Positions 6,506 to 13,736 of a stretch of DNA of 13,736 nucleotides are shown here, piece by piece. The notes below the pieces were generated by a model. The model was given only the letters and a program-made list of their open reading frames with translations. It was not told the origin of the DNA and ran no database searches. A program made the translations under genes and the position numbers. The stretch's first letter is position 1; the number at the start of each line of letters is the position of its first letter. The stretch lies in NCBI GenBank assembly GCA_031274335.1, contig JAISQG010000192.1, positions 1-13,736 on the forward strand, in the 5' to 3' direction. Source of the DNA: Gracilibacteraceae bacterium. Its GTDB lineage: Bacteria > Bacillota > Desulfitobacteriia > Desulfitobacteriales > Syntrophobotulaceae.

Positions 6506-8077
6506 ATGAAAAAAGTCTGGATTCTATGTTTGGCGGGAATTCTCATGCTGGCGGCCGCCTGCGGCACGGCGGCCACGGGCGGCGGGGAACCTGCCGGCGG
6601 CGGCACGGCGCCGGCGGCGGAACAGGTTTTGCGCTTCGGATTGGATGTGGAACCGGAGACACTTGATCCGAGGCACTCGCGGGATGTTTCGGCTTTGCGC
6701 GTTCATGAGCTTTGCGCGGACGGCTTGATTCAACTGAACGAAAAACTGGAAGCCAAGCCCAGTCTGGCGGAAAGTTGGGAAAACCCCGACGAGCTTACAT
6801 GGATTTTTTATTTGCGCCAAGGCGTCAAATTTCATGACGGCAGCGACCTGACCGCCGAGGATGTGAAATACACTTACGACACAATTCGCGACCCTGATTT
6901 CGGCGCGGTGTACGCCGCGAATTATTCTTCGATTCAGGAAGTTATCGCGCTGGACGAATACACGGTGCAATTCACCCTGAGCGAACCTTACTCTCCAATC
7001 CTTTCCAATAATATGGAATTGAGCATTGTGCCGGCGGAAGCCGATTCCATCCCTGATTTTGCCAATAAACCCATAGGCACGGGCCCGTTTAAGATGGTGG
7101 AATGGGTCAAAAACGAAAAAATAACCCTGGAAGCCAACCCGGATTACTGGGAGGGCGCGCCGGCGCTGCAGCGCGTCGAATTTTACACCATTCCGAGCAA
7201 TGACACGCGCGTTTCCGCGCTGGAATCAGGAGACGTGGATTTCGTGCATACGCCGCTCACCCCGCAGGATGTTTCTCGCATCAAGGGCGACAGCCGTTTT
7301 CAAGTGGATGAAATGACCGGCCTCGGCATCACTTTCGCGGCTTTTAACCACGCTTCGCCCGTCCTCGCCGACAAACAGACGCGCGTCGGCCTCTCTCATT
7401 TCCTGGATAAGGAAATCATGGCCAGCGAACTGAGCCAGGGACTGGAATTGCCGGGGCAATCCGTGCTGGTTCCGAATACATGGTTTTATTCTGACGTGCC
7501 GGGCTTTCCCTTTGACCCGGAAAAAGGCAAATCGCTGCTGGCGGAAGCCGGCTGGACAGACACTGACGGCGACGGCCTGCTGGACAGGGACGGGCAAAAA
7601 CTGACCGTCCGGATCTCCACCTACACGCAGGATGATTTGAAAATGCAGTATGTGGAATACATGCAGAATTTATTCTCTCAGGGAGGCATAGACGCCCAGG
7701 TCGTCACGAATGAATGGCCGACTTTTATCGCCGATGTGCAATCAGGCGATTATGACATCGCGGTTTTTGGCATGCTCAACCTCTTTGACCCGGACAAATA
7801 CATGTACAATTACCTGCGTTCCACCGCCGGCTCCAACTGGGGCGGTTTCAGCAGCAAGGAATTTGACGCTCTGGTGGAAGAAGCGCGCACGGTTTCCGAT
7901 GAAGCGCAGCGCCGCGATCTTTACGCGCGGGCCGCGGCCATCAACAATGAGGAAGTCATGCACAATGTGCTGGTTTATCAGGGGTATGTGGCCATGTACA
8001 GCAGCAAAATCCAGGGCTATGTCCCCCACGCCAGGGGTTCAATCCGCAGTTTCAAAAATGTTTCCATCTCCGAATGA
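6506..8077 (+). CDS. Peptide-type ABC transporter substrate-binding lipoprotein (SBP family 5)
   Basis: Extracytoplasmic binding lipoprotein of 523 aa. The N-terminus MKK is followed by a hydrophobic segment and an LAAAC lipobox, making C19 the lipidated residue. A flexible Gly/Ala/Pro linker follows before the mature domain. Family 5 (OppA/DppA/NikA type) blocks are ETLDPRHS, LAESWE, the WIFYLRQGVKFHDGSDLTAEDVKYT region, and IGTGPFKMVEW near residue 190. A DTDGDGLLD loop at residues 352-360 looks like a calcium-binding DxDxDGxxD turn and is seen in some relatives. Length fits the family (about 500-550). It is the first gene after a promoter and heads the importer operon, so it supplies ligand specificity. 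Peptides are the likeliest ligand given the peptidase-like gene downstream, but family 5 also binds nickel chelates, opines and sugars. Confidence 0.94.
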   Translation: MKKVWILCLAGILMLAAACGTAATGGGEPAGGGTAPAAEQVLRFGLDVEPETLDPRHSRDVSALRVHELCADGLIQLNEKLEAKPSLAESWENPDELTWIFYLRQGVKFHDGSDLTAEDVKYTYDTIRDPDFGAVYAANYSSIQEVIALDEYTVQFTLSEPYSPILSNNMELSIVPAEADSIPDFANKPIGTGPFKMVEWVKNEKITLEANPDYWEGAPALQRVEFYTIPSNDTRVSALESGDVDFVHTPLTPQDVSRIKGDSRFQVDEMTGLGITFAAFNHASPVLADKQTRVGLSHFLDKEIMASELSQGLELPGQSVLVPNTWFYSDVPGFPFDPEKGKSLLAEAGWTDTDGDGLLDRDGQKLTVRISTYTQDDLKMQYVEYMQNLFSQGGIDAQVVTNEWPTFIADVQSGDYDIAVFGMLNLFDPDKYMYNYLRSTAGSNWGGFSSKEFDALVEEARTVSDEAQRRDLYARAAAINNEEVMHNVLVYQGYVAMYSSKIQGYVPHARGSIRSFKNVSISE

Positions 8078-8101
8078 GTTTGCTGAGTTTGCTGATTTTG
8101 C
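8075..8101 (+). repeat. Three tandem 9-bp units with in-frame stops at the end of the binding-protein gene
   Basis: TGAGTTTGC occurs at 8075-8083 and 8084-8092, followed by a variant TGATTTTGC at 8093-8101. The first unit's TGA is the stop of the binding lipoprotein. Because the unit is three codons long, all three TGAs are in that frame, giving a triple stop. Confidence 0.8.
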
Positions 8102-8129
8102 CGCTCCGGCCGTCGCGGTTTGAGGAAAA

Positions 8130-9110
8130 ATGAAACGCTATCTTTTTCACCGCTTATTGCAAATAATCCCCGTCGTGTTCGGAATCACGGTGCTGGTGTT
8201 TTTCATCATGCGCCTGATTCCGGGCGACCCCGCGCTGGTGCTGCTCGGCACGGACGCCACGCCGGAAGACCTGGCGCGGATGCGCGAGACTTTGGGCTTG
8301 GACCAGAGCCTGTGGACGCAGTTTGCCGCTTACGCGCGCAATGCCTTGACGCTGGATTTTGGTAATTCCATTTTTCAAAAAGACGCGGTGACGGCTATTT
8401 TATTAAAAAGTTTTCCCGCCACTCTGGAATTATCGGTTTGCGCGATGATTATTTCCTTGCTGATCGCCGTGCCGCTCGGCATCGCGGCGGCGGTAAAGCA
8501 GAATACCTGGATCGACTTCGCCGGCATGGCTTTTGCTCAGCTGGGCACTTCCATGCCGGTGTTTTGGATTGGCGTGCTACTGATCATGCTTTTCTCCGTC
8601 CAACTCGGCTGGTTGCCGTCGTTTGGCCGGGGCGAACCTCTCTGGCATGGCCTCTGGCTGTTTATTACCACCGGCTCGGCCCAAACGCTGATCGCCAGCC
8701 TGCAAAAACTCATCCTGCCTGCTTTTTCGCTGGGGGTCATGGGCGCGGCGCTCATTTCCCGCATGATTCGCTCCACGATGCTGGAGGTGCTGGACAGCGA
8801 CTATATCCGCACCGCCCGCTCCAAAGGAACGCCAGAGAGGAAAGTGATTATGAAACACGCTTTCCGCAACGCCCTTCTGCCCGTGGTCACCACCGTGGGC
8901 CTGCAATTCGGAGCGCTGCTGGGCAACGCCATAGTGACGGAAACGGTATTCGCCTGGCCGGGTATCGGCAGGGTCATTGTCACAGCCATCTCCCAGCGCG
9001 ATTTTCCTCTGGTGCAGGGCGGCGTGATCCTGATCGCGCTCGCTTTCGCGCTGATCAACCTGTGCGTGGATCTGCTCTACGCAGTCATAAACCCCAAAAT
9101 AAGACATTAA
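8130..9110 (+). CDS. DppB/OppB-type ABC transporter permease
   Basis: Inner-membrane permease of 326 aa, close to the usual size (about 310-340). It begins MKRYLFHRLLQIIPVVFGIT with the GDPA motif soon after, a hallmark of the B-type permease. About six membrane segments are visible. The cytoplasmic EAA-like coupling loop is SKGTPERKVIMKHAFRNALLP, which docks on the ATPases, and the C-terminus shows the FAWPGIGRV and RDFPLVQG blocks. ATG 8130 is preceded by GAGG at 8122-8125. It forms the translocation channel as a heterodimer with the next gene's product. The 52-base gap from the binding protein is the longest in this operon and could uncouple expression, since binding proteins are usually made in excess. 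Specific substrate cannot be assigned from the permease. Confidence 0.95.
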   Translation: MKRYLFHRLLQIIPVVFGITVLVFFIMRLIPGDPALVLLGTDATPEDLARMRETLGLDQSLWTQFAAYARNALTLDFGNSIFQKDAVTAILLKSFPATLELSVCAMIISLLIAVPLGIAAAVKQNTWIDFAGMAFAQLGTSMPVFWIGVLLIMLFSVQLGWLPSFGRGEPLWHGLWLFITTGSAQTLIASLQKLILPAFSLGVMGAALISRMIRSTMLEVLDSDYIRTARSKGTPERKVIMKHAFRNALLPVVTTVGLQFGALLGNAIVTETVFAWPGIGRVIVTAISQRDFPLVQGGVILIALAFALINLCVDLLYAVINPKIRH

Positions 9111-9112
9111 GC

Positions 9113-9117
9113 GAGGG
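9113..9117 (+). promoter_or_regulatory. Ribosome binding site deciding between two adjacent starts
   Basis: GAGGG lies 5 bases before ATG 9123 but only 2 before the in-frame GTG at 9120. Spacing favours ATG 9123 as the start of the second permease. Confidence 0.6.
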
Positions 9118-9122
9118 TCGTG

Positions 9123-9965
9123 ATGACAGCGGATTTTCTGAAAAAACTTTTGCGCAATAAATCGGCGCTGATTGGCGGCGTTCTCATCGCCATCGTGGTT
9201 TTATGCGCCTTGCTGGCACCGGTCATTTCTCCTTACGACCCTTATGAGATGCATATGGAAAACCGCTTGGCGCCCCCCGGCAGCGAGCATATCATGGGAA
9301 CTGACCAATATGGCCGCGATTTGTTCAGCCGCGTCATTTACGGCGCGATCATCTCCCTGCAGGTGGGTTTTATCGCCGTGGGCGTTTCGATGGCGCTGGG
9401 AGTGTTTCTCGGCTTGATTTCCGGCTATTTCGGCGGTTGGGTGGATCGGGTGGTCATGGTGCTTGTCGATATCTTCCTTTCCTTCCCCATCATTTTGCTG
9501 GCCATAGCTTTCGTGGCCGTCCTCGGCCCCAGCCCCAAAAACGTCATGCTGGCGCTCGGTCTGATCTATTGGACAAATTATGCGCGTACCGTGCGCGCCG
9601 GCGTATTGGCCGTGAAAGAAGAGGAATTTGTGCTGGCGGCGCGCACCACGGGCGCCGGAGATTTTCGCATTATTTTTCTGTATATTCTGCCTAATGTTCT
9701 GGCTCCGATTATCGTCATGGCGACGCTAGGGTTGGGAACCGCCATCATCAGCGAATCCACGCTCAGCTTCCTCGGTCTCGGCATACAGCCGCCGGAGGCC
9801 AGTTGGGGCAATACATTGGCCTTCGGCCTGAAATTTTTGTGGGACGCGCCGCATATCTCAATTTTTCCCGGTTGCTCCATCATGCTGACCGTATTGGGTT
9901 TTAATCTGCTCGGCAACGGTATCCGCGACATAACCGACCCCAGGATGAACCGCGCTATCCAATGA
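9123..9965 (+). CDS. DppC/OppC-type ABC transporter permease
   Basis: Second inner-membrane permease, 280 aa. It has the C-type N-terminal layout: a short cytoplasmic stretch (FLKKLLRNKSALIG), the first membrane helix, then LLAPVISPYDPY and the HIMGTDQYGRDLFSRVIYGA block that is nearly invariant in DppC/OppC proteins. The EAA-like loop is AARTTGAGDFRIIFLYILPN. The C-terminus carries STLSFLGLGIQPPEASWG and NLLGNGIRDITDPR, also diagnostic. The start was set at ATG 9123; GTG 9120 would add one residue. It is encoded 12 bases after the DppB-type permease, with which it should pair. The following gene is a putative peptidase rather than the ATPase expected in a canonical dppABCDF order. Confidence 0.95.
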   Translation: MTADFLKKLLRNKSALIGGVLIAIVVLCALLAPVISPYDPYEMHMENRLAPPGSEHIMGTDQYGRDLFSRVIYGAIISLQVGFIAVGVSMALGVFLGLISGYFGGWVDRVVMVLVDIFLSFPIILLAIAFVAVLGPSPKNVMLALGLIYWTNYARTVRAGVLAVKEEEFVLAARTTGAGDFRIIFLYILPNVLAPIIVMATLGLGTAIISESTLSFLGLGIQPPEASWGNTLAFGLKFLWDAPHISIFPGCSIMLTVLGFNLLGNGIRDITDPRMNRAIQ

Positions 9966-10003
9966 TTAATAAGAAATAAATTGGCGAAAGAAAGGACATA
10001 AAA

Positions 10004-11188
10004 ATGACATACGACGAAAGAGATTTCGTCTCGGCGGAAAAATATGCCATAGCGATTATGTCGATGAACGATTTGTACAGCGCGAACAAGGAACCAACCG
10101 GGGACATGGTGGCGGACGAAACATTCTCGCCGCCGCCGCTTGTGCCGGTTCCCGCCGAACGCCTCGGTTCCTGGCCGGAAATCAGGACTCTTCTGCGGGA
10201 GGTTTATGCCGGATACGCCCGCGGCGGCGATGAGATTCGGGCTTGCTACATGCGTGAGCAGGTGCTGTCGGTGCTGGCGCTCGGGCAATGGGTTTTTCAG
10301 CGCGGCGACGCTCCTTACACGCAAAACGTGGCTGATTTTCTGCGGGCGGATCCCACGCCGGTCACCGGGCCGGAAATGGAGGCTGACCGGAGGGCTCTCT
10401 CCGCCCTGCTCAGCGACAGGGGCTGTCGCGGCACCTTGCCGGAGCAATTTCGCGCCTGGCAGGATGAGACCCTTGTGTTGCCTGAGGATTTGGCCGCCGC
10501 CGTGAAGGCCCTGATGGACGAAGCCAGGGAACGCGCGCTGGATATTGGCCTCGGCGCCATTCGCGATACAGAGGCCGAGGCTGTTATCGTTCACGATGTT
10601 CCGTATCAGGGGTATTGCGATTTTGACCGCCGCCGCATCTATTTGAACGGCGATCTCCGCTACACGCGGCAAACGCTGAAACGCCTCATCTGCCATGAAA
10701 CTTACCCCGGCCATATGGCGCATATGCAGACGCGCGCGGCGTTGCTGGCCGAGGGCCGAATCCCGCTGGACGCCGCCTTTGTCGTCGTCAATACAGCCAG
10801 CAGCCCTGTTTTTGAGGGCCTGGCCGATAACAGCTCGGATTTTATCGGTTGGAACGAGACCGCCGACGACCGCATAAACACTTTGTATGAGGATATCAGG
10901 GAAAAAGCCGGTCTTACGGCTTCCTACCTGCTGCACGAAGAAAAACGAAGCCGGGATGAAGTCGTCTCTTATCTGCGCGACGCCGCTTTCGCCGATGAAT
11001 CCTGGGCGCTGGCCCGCCTGCATCTGATGAACTATCCGCTGCGCCAGACGTTTTTGCCCGCCTATTGGCGCGGCAGCGAAGCCGTGCGCGCGACATGGCG
11101 CAAAACGGAGAAGCATCGAGCGGCGGCTTTTATCCGTTACTTATATGAAAATATGCACAGCATCAGCACCATACGCAAATTCAGCTGA
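10004..11188 (+). CDS. DUF885-like putative metallopeptidase
   Basis: Protein of 394 aa with no signal peptide, predicted cytoplasmic and mostly helical. The key motif is H231-E-T-Y-P-G-H237, the HExxPGH signature I associate with the DUF885 family of putative zinc carboxypeptidase-like proteins. F270-E271-G-L-A-D further on could supply the third metal ligand, as the family's EGWA block does. VHDVPYQGYCDFDRRRIYLN (198-217) resembles the strand region before the active site. The rest is divergent, and the protein is shorter than typical DUF885 members (often 550-600 aa). The ATG is preceded by AAAGGA (9991-9996). Its place between permease and ATPase genes of a peptide-type importer suggests it hydrolyses the imported substrate in the cytoplasm. 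Activity is inferred from motif and context only. Motif recognition is firm; full family membership is probable. Confidence 0.82.
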   Translation: MTYDERDFVSAEKYAIAIMSMNDLYSANKEPTGDMVADETFSPPPLVPVPAERLGSWPEIRTLLREVYAGYARGGDEIRACYMREQVLSVLALGQWVFQRGDAPYTQNVADFLRADPTPVTGPEMEADRRALSALLSDRGCRGTLPEQFRAWQDETLVLPEDLAAAVKALMDEARERALDIGLGAIRDTEAEAVIVHDVPYQGYCDFDRRRIYLNGDLRYTRQTLKRLICHETYPGHMAHMQTRAALLAEGRIPLDAAFVVVNTASSPVFEGLADNSSDFIGWNETADDRINTLYEDIREKAGLTASYLLHEEKRSRDEVVSYLRDAAFADESWALARLHLMNYPLRQTFLPAYWRGSEAVRATWRKTEKHRAAAFIRYLYENMHSISTIRKFS

Positions 11189-11190
11189 GC

Positions 11191-11198
11191 GGAAGGAG
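11191..11198 (+). promoter_or_regulatory. Ribosome binding site fixing the start of the first ATPase
   Basis: GGAAGGAG lies 6 bases before ATG 11205. It supports MALLEVKGL as the N-terminus rather than ATG 11145, which overlaps the upstream gene and adds 20 residues unlike the family. Confidence 0.8.
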
Positions 11199-11204
11199 AA
11201 CGAT

Positions 11205-12167
<963 letters not shown>

Positions 12168-12185
12168 ACGCGCGGGAGAAATGCC

Positions 12186-13133
12186 ATGCTGCTTGAAGTG
12201 AAAGATTTGGTGAAACATTTTCCGCTCCGGGGCGGCCGTTTTGTCCAGGCCGTCGACGGAGTCAGCTTCGGCTTGGAGCGGGGCGGCACATTCGGGCTGG
12301 TGGGCGAATCCGGCTGCGGCAAATCCACGCTGGCGCGCCTGATTGTGAGGCTTTACCGGGAGACTGCGGGCGCCATCTTTTTCGAGGGCCGGGAAATCAC
12401 AGCTCTGCGGGGCAAAAACCTGAAAGATTTTCGCCGCAATGTGCAAATGGTATTCCAGGATCCTTACGCCTCGCTCAACCCGCGCATGACGGTGCGGGCC
12501 GCCCTGACCGACCCCTTGCATGTGTACCGGATAGGCACGGCGGCGGAGCGGCGGCAGAGGGCGGAAGAACTGCTGCAGCTGGTCGGGTTGGACGGGCGTT
12601 ACGCCTTGCGCTATCCGCATGAGTTTTCCGGCGGCCAGCGTCAGCGGATCGGCATCGCCAGGGCGCTGGCTCTGAGCCCGAAACTCGTCGTCCTGGATGA
12701 GCCGGTTTCAGCTCTTGATGTCTCCGTGCAGGCGCAAATACTGAATCTTCTGGTTGAGCTGCAGCAGCGGCTGGGTCTGGCCTATCTTTTCATTTCCCAT
12801 GATTTGAGCGTGATTGAGTACATGTGCGGCTATATCGGCGTGATGTATCTGGGGCGCATCGTCGAAAAAGGCTCCCGTGACGATATTTTCCAAAGGCACC
12901 GGCATCCGTACACGCGCGCCCTGCTTTCCGCCGTCCCCGCGCCCGATGGCACGGGCGCCCGCGAACAAATTATTTTGCAGGGGGATTTGCCCTCGCCCTC
13001 CGACCCGCCGCCGGGCTGCCATTTTTGCCCGCGCTGCCCGCAAGCGGAGGAAATCTGCCGGAAGGAAGCGCCGGTGCCGAAAATCCTCAGCGCCACGCAC
13101 GTGGCCGCCTGTCATTTTCTAAACGAGCCCTAA
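12186..13133 (+). CDS. DppF/OppF-type ABC transporter ATP-binding protein
   Basis: Second ATPase of the importer, 315 aa. Motifs: Walker A GESGCGKS (40-47), Q-loop Q91 in FQDPYASLNPR, signature FSGGQRQ (147-153), Walker B LVVLDEP (167-173), H-loop H205 and HPYT (240-243). The F-type character shows in the N-terminal VKHFPLRGG and in the DPYASLNPRM segment. The C-terminal extension has a compact C278-x2-C281-x2-C284-x6-C291 cluster; C281 looks extra compared with the usual spacing, so Fe-S or zinc binding is possible but untested. ATG 12186 has GGGAG (12174-12178) before it; an ATG at 12181 is out of frame. It is the last gene of the operon. No terminator hairpin is visible between it and the promoter at 13141, so read-through into the TPR gene is possible. 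Confidence 0.96.
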   Translation: MLLEVKDLVKHFPLRGGRFVQAVDGVSFGLERGGTFGLVGESGCGKSTLARLIVRLYRETAGAIFFEGREITALRGKNLKDFRRNVQMVFQDPYASLNPRMTVRAALTDPLHVYRIGTAAERRQRAEELLQLVGLDGRYALRYPHEFSGGQRQRIGIARALALSPKLVVLDEPVSALDVSVQAQILNLLVELQQRLGLAYLFISHDLSVIEYMCGYIGVMYLGRIVEKGSRDDIFQRHRHPYTRALLSAVPAPDGTGAREQIILQGDLPSPSDPPPGCHFCPRCPQAEEICRKEAPVPKILSATHVAACHFLNEP

Positions 13134-13140
13134 ATTTCGC

Positions 13141-13169
13141 TTGACAAAAAAAGGCGCGGGGCATATATT
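13141..13169 (+). promoter_or_regulatory. Near-consensus sigma-70 promoter directly abutting the TPR gene
   Basis: TTGACA (13141-13146) is a perfect -35. TATATT (13164-13169) matches the -10 consensus at 5 of 6 positions, and the spacer is the optimal 17 bases. Only AAGTTC separates the -10 from ATG 13176, so the predicted transcription start falls on or beside the start codon. Confidence 0.65.
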
Positions 13170-13175
13170 AAGTTC

Positions 13176-13736
13176 ATGGGCAAAAGCAAATTGATGGAAA
13201 TCGAAGAAAAACTCCGGCTGACTCCGGACGATCCGCGGCTTTGGCTGGAAAAAGGCCTGGAACTGGCTGAACTGTTCTGCCATTGCGAGGCGGTTGACGC
13301 CTTTTCTCAGGGGCTTTATTGGGACGGCGCTCACGCCGGGCTGCATCTGGCCCGCGGCCGCCGCTATATTTCCCTAAAACGTTTTCCCGAAGCTCTGGCG
13401 GATTTAGCCGCCGCCGCCCGTTTGCAGCCGGAAAGTTTTGACAATTGGTATTACCAAGGCGTCGCCCATGCCTTAAACGGCGATTATCCCAAAGCGGCCG
13501 CCTCCATGGAACAATGCCTCGCGGTGGTGCTTCGCGGCGATGAAAGCCTCCTGCCGCCTGCGGCCGTCTGGCTGTGGCTGCTGAACATGCGCCTGGGCCG
13601 CCGGGAAGCCGCCGCCGCTGCACTGGCATATGTGACCGAGGATACGAAAGAGCTGGCGGCCGCTCCTTCGTACAAAAAAATCGCGTTGCTGTACAAAGGG
13701 ATCATCCCGCCGGATAATTTTATCGATGAAAGCCAG
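13176..13736 (+). CDS. TPR-repeat protein (3'-truncated by window edge)
   Basis: The frame is open from ATG 13176 to the window end, giving 187 residues with no stop. Three TPR-like helix pairs are visible, about residues 19-50, 53-86 (HLARGRRYISLKRFPEALAD) and 87-120 (NWYYQGVAHALNGDYPKAAA), with the usual G/A/Y/A/P spacing. A further helical region follows near 127-155. There is no signal peptide or membrane segment, so it is likely a cytoplasmic protein-protein interaction scaffold. What the missing C-terminus carries, for example a catalytic domain, is unknown. There is no Shine-Dalgarno before the ATG, and the promoter ends six bases upstream, so translation may be leaderless. ATG 13194 is an alternative start six codons downstream, also without a good ribosome binding site. 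Function unknown beyond the repeats. Confidence 0.82.
   Translation, partial: MGKSKLMEIEEKLRLTPDDPRLWLEKGLELAELFCHCEAVDAFSQGLYWDGAHAGLHLARGRRYISLKRFPEALADLAAAARLQPESFDNWYYQGVAHALNGDYPKAAASMEQCLAVVLRGDESLLPPAAVWLWLLNMRLGRREAAAAALAYVTEDTKELAAAPSYKKIALLYKGIIPPDNFIDESQ

Noticed and set aside
9578..11116. Long open frame (512 codons) on the minus strand across the second permease and peptidase-like gene
   Set aside because: It lies antisense to two well-supported genes and its translation shows no recognisable motif. GC-rich codon bias readily yields such open antisense frames.
11145..11204. Earlier ATG start for the first ATPase
   Set aside because: It falls inside the peptidase-like gene, lacks a ribosome binding site and adds residues unlike ABC ATPase N-termini.

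Overview
The window reads as the chromosome of an anaerobic, respiratory bacterium. It is GC-rich with dense, same-strand gene packing and strong AAGGAGG-type ribosome binding sites. It carries a DMSO reductase-superfamily molybdo/tungsto-enzyme module with Fe-S and NrfD partners, and a lipoprotein-based peptide transporter. The lipoprotein signal and Shine-Dalgarno style fit Bacillota (Clostridia or Negativicutes), but this is inference; no marker gene fixes the taxon. Every gene I can support lies on the + strand.

Region 1 (1-6321) is a redox operon, already under way at the left edge. Its order is: C-terminal part of a molybdopterin oxidoreductase (paralogue A), a 16-cysteine ferredoxin subunit, an NrfD-like membrane anchor, a radical SAM enzyme, and a second complete molybdopterin oxidoreductase (paralogue B). 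The last three genes overlap by a few bases at each junction. A, the ferredoxin and NrfD form a standard Psr/Phs/Dms-like complex exchanging electrons with quinones. Paralogue B may be an alternative catalytic subunit or a separate soluble enzyme. The radical SAM protein has cysteine motifs resembling the archaeal MJ0619/tetraether-lipid-synthase (Tes) family, which is unexpected in a molybdoenzyme operon. The substrate cannot be read from the sequence.

Region 2 (6322-6505) is the only sizeable intergenic gap. It holds a degenerate dispersed-repeat core, a likely rho-independent terminator for the redox operon, and a promoter for the next operon whose -35 box falls in the terminator's T-tract.

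Region 3 (6506-13133) is a complete peptide-type ABC importer: binding lipoprotein, two permeases and two ATPases. A DUF885-like HExxPGH putative metallopeptidase is inserted between the permease and ATPase genes. The simplest reading is import of peptides followed by cytoplasmic hydrolysis by the operon's own enzyme.

Region 4 (13134-13736) starts a new transcription unit. A near-consensus sigma-70 promoter ends 6 bases before the ATG of a TPR-repeat protein that runs off the right edge, so its mRNA may be leaderless. I saw no tRNA, rRNA, CRISPR array, transposase or attachment site.
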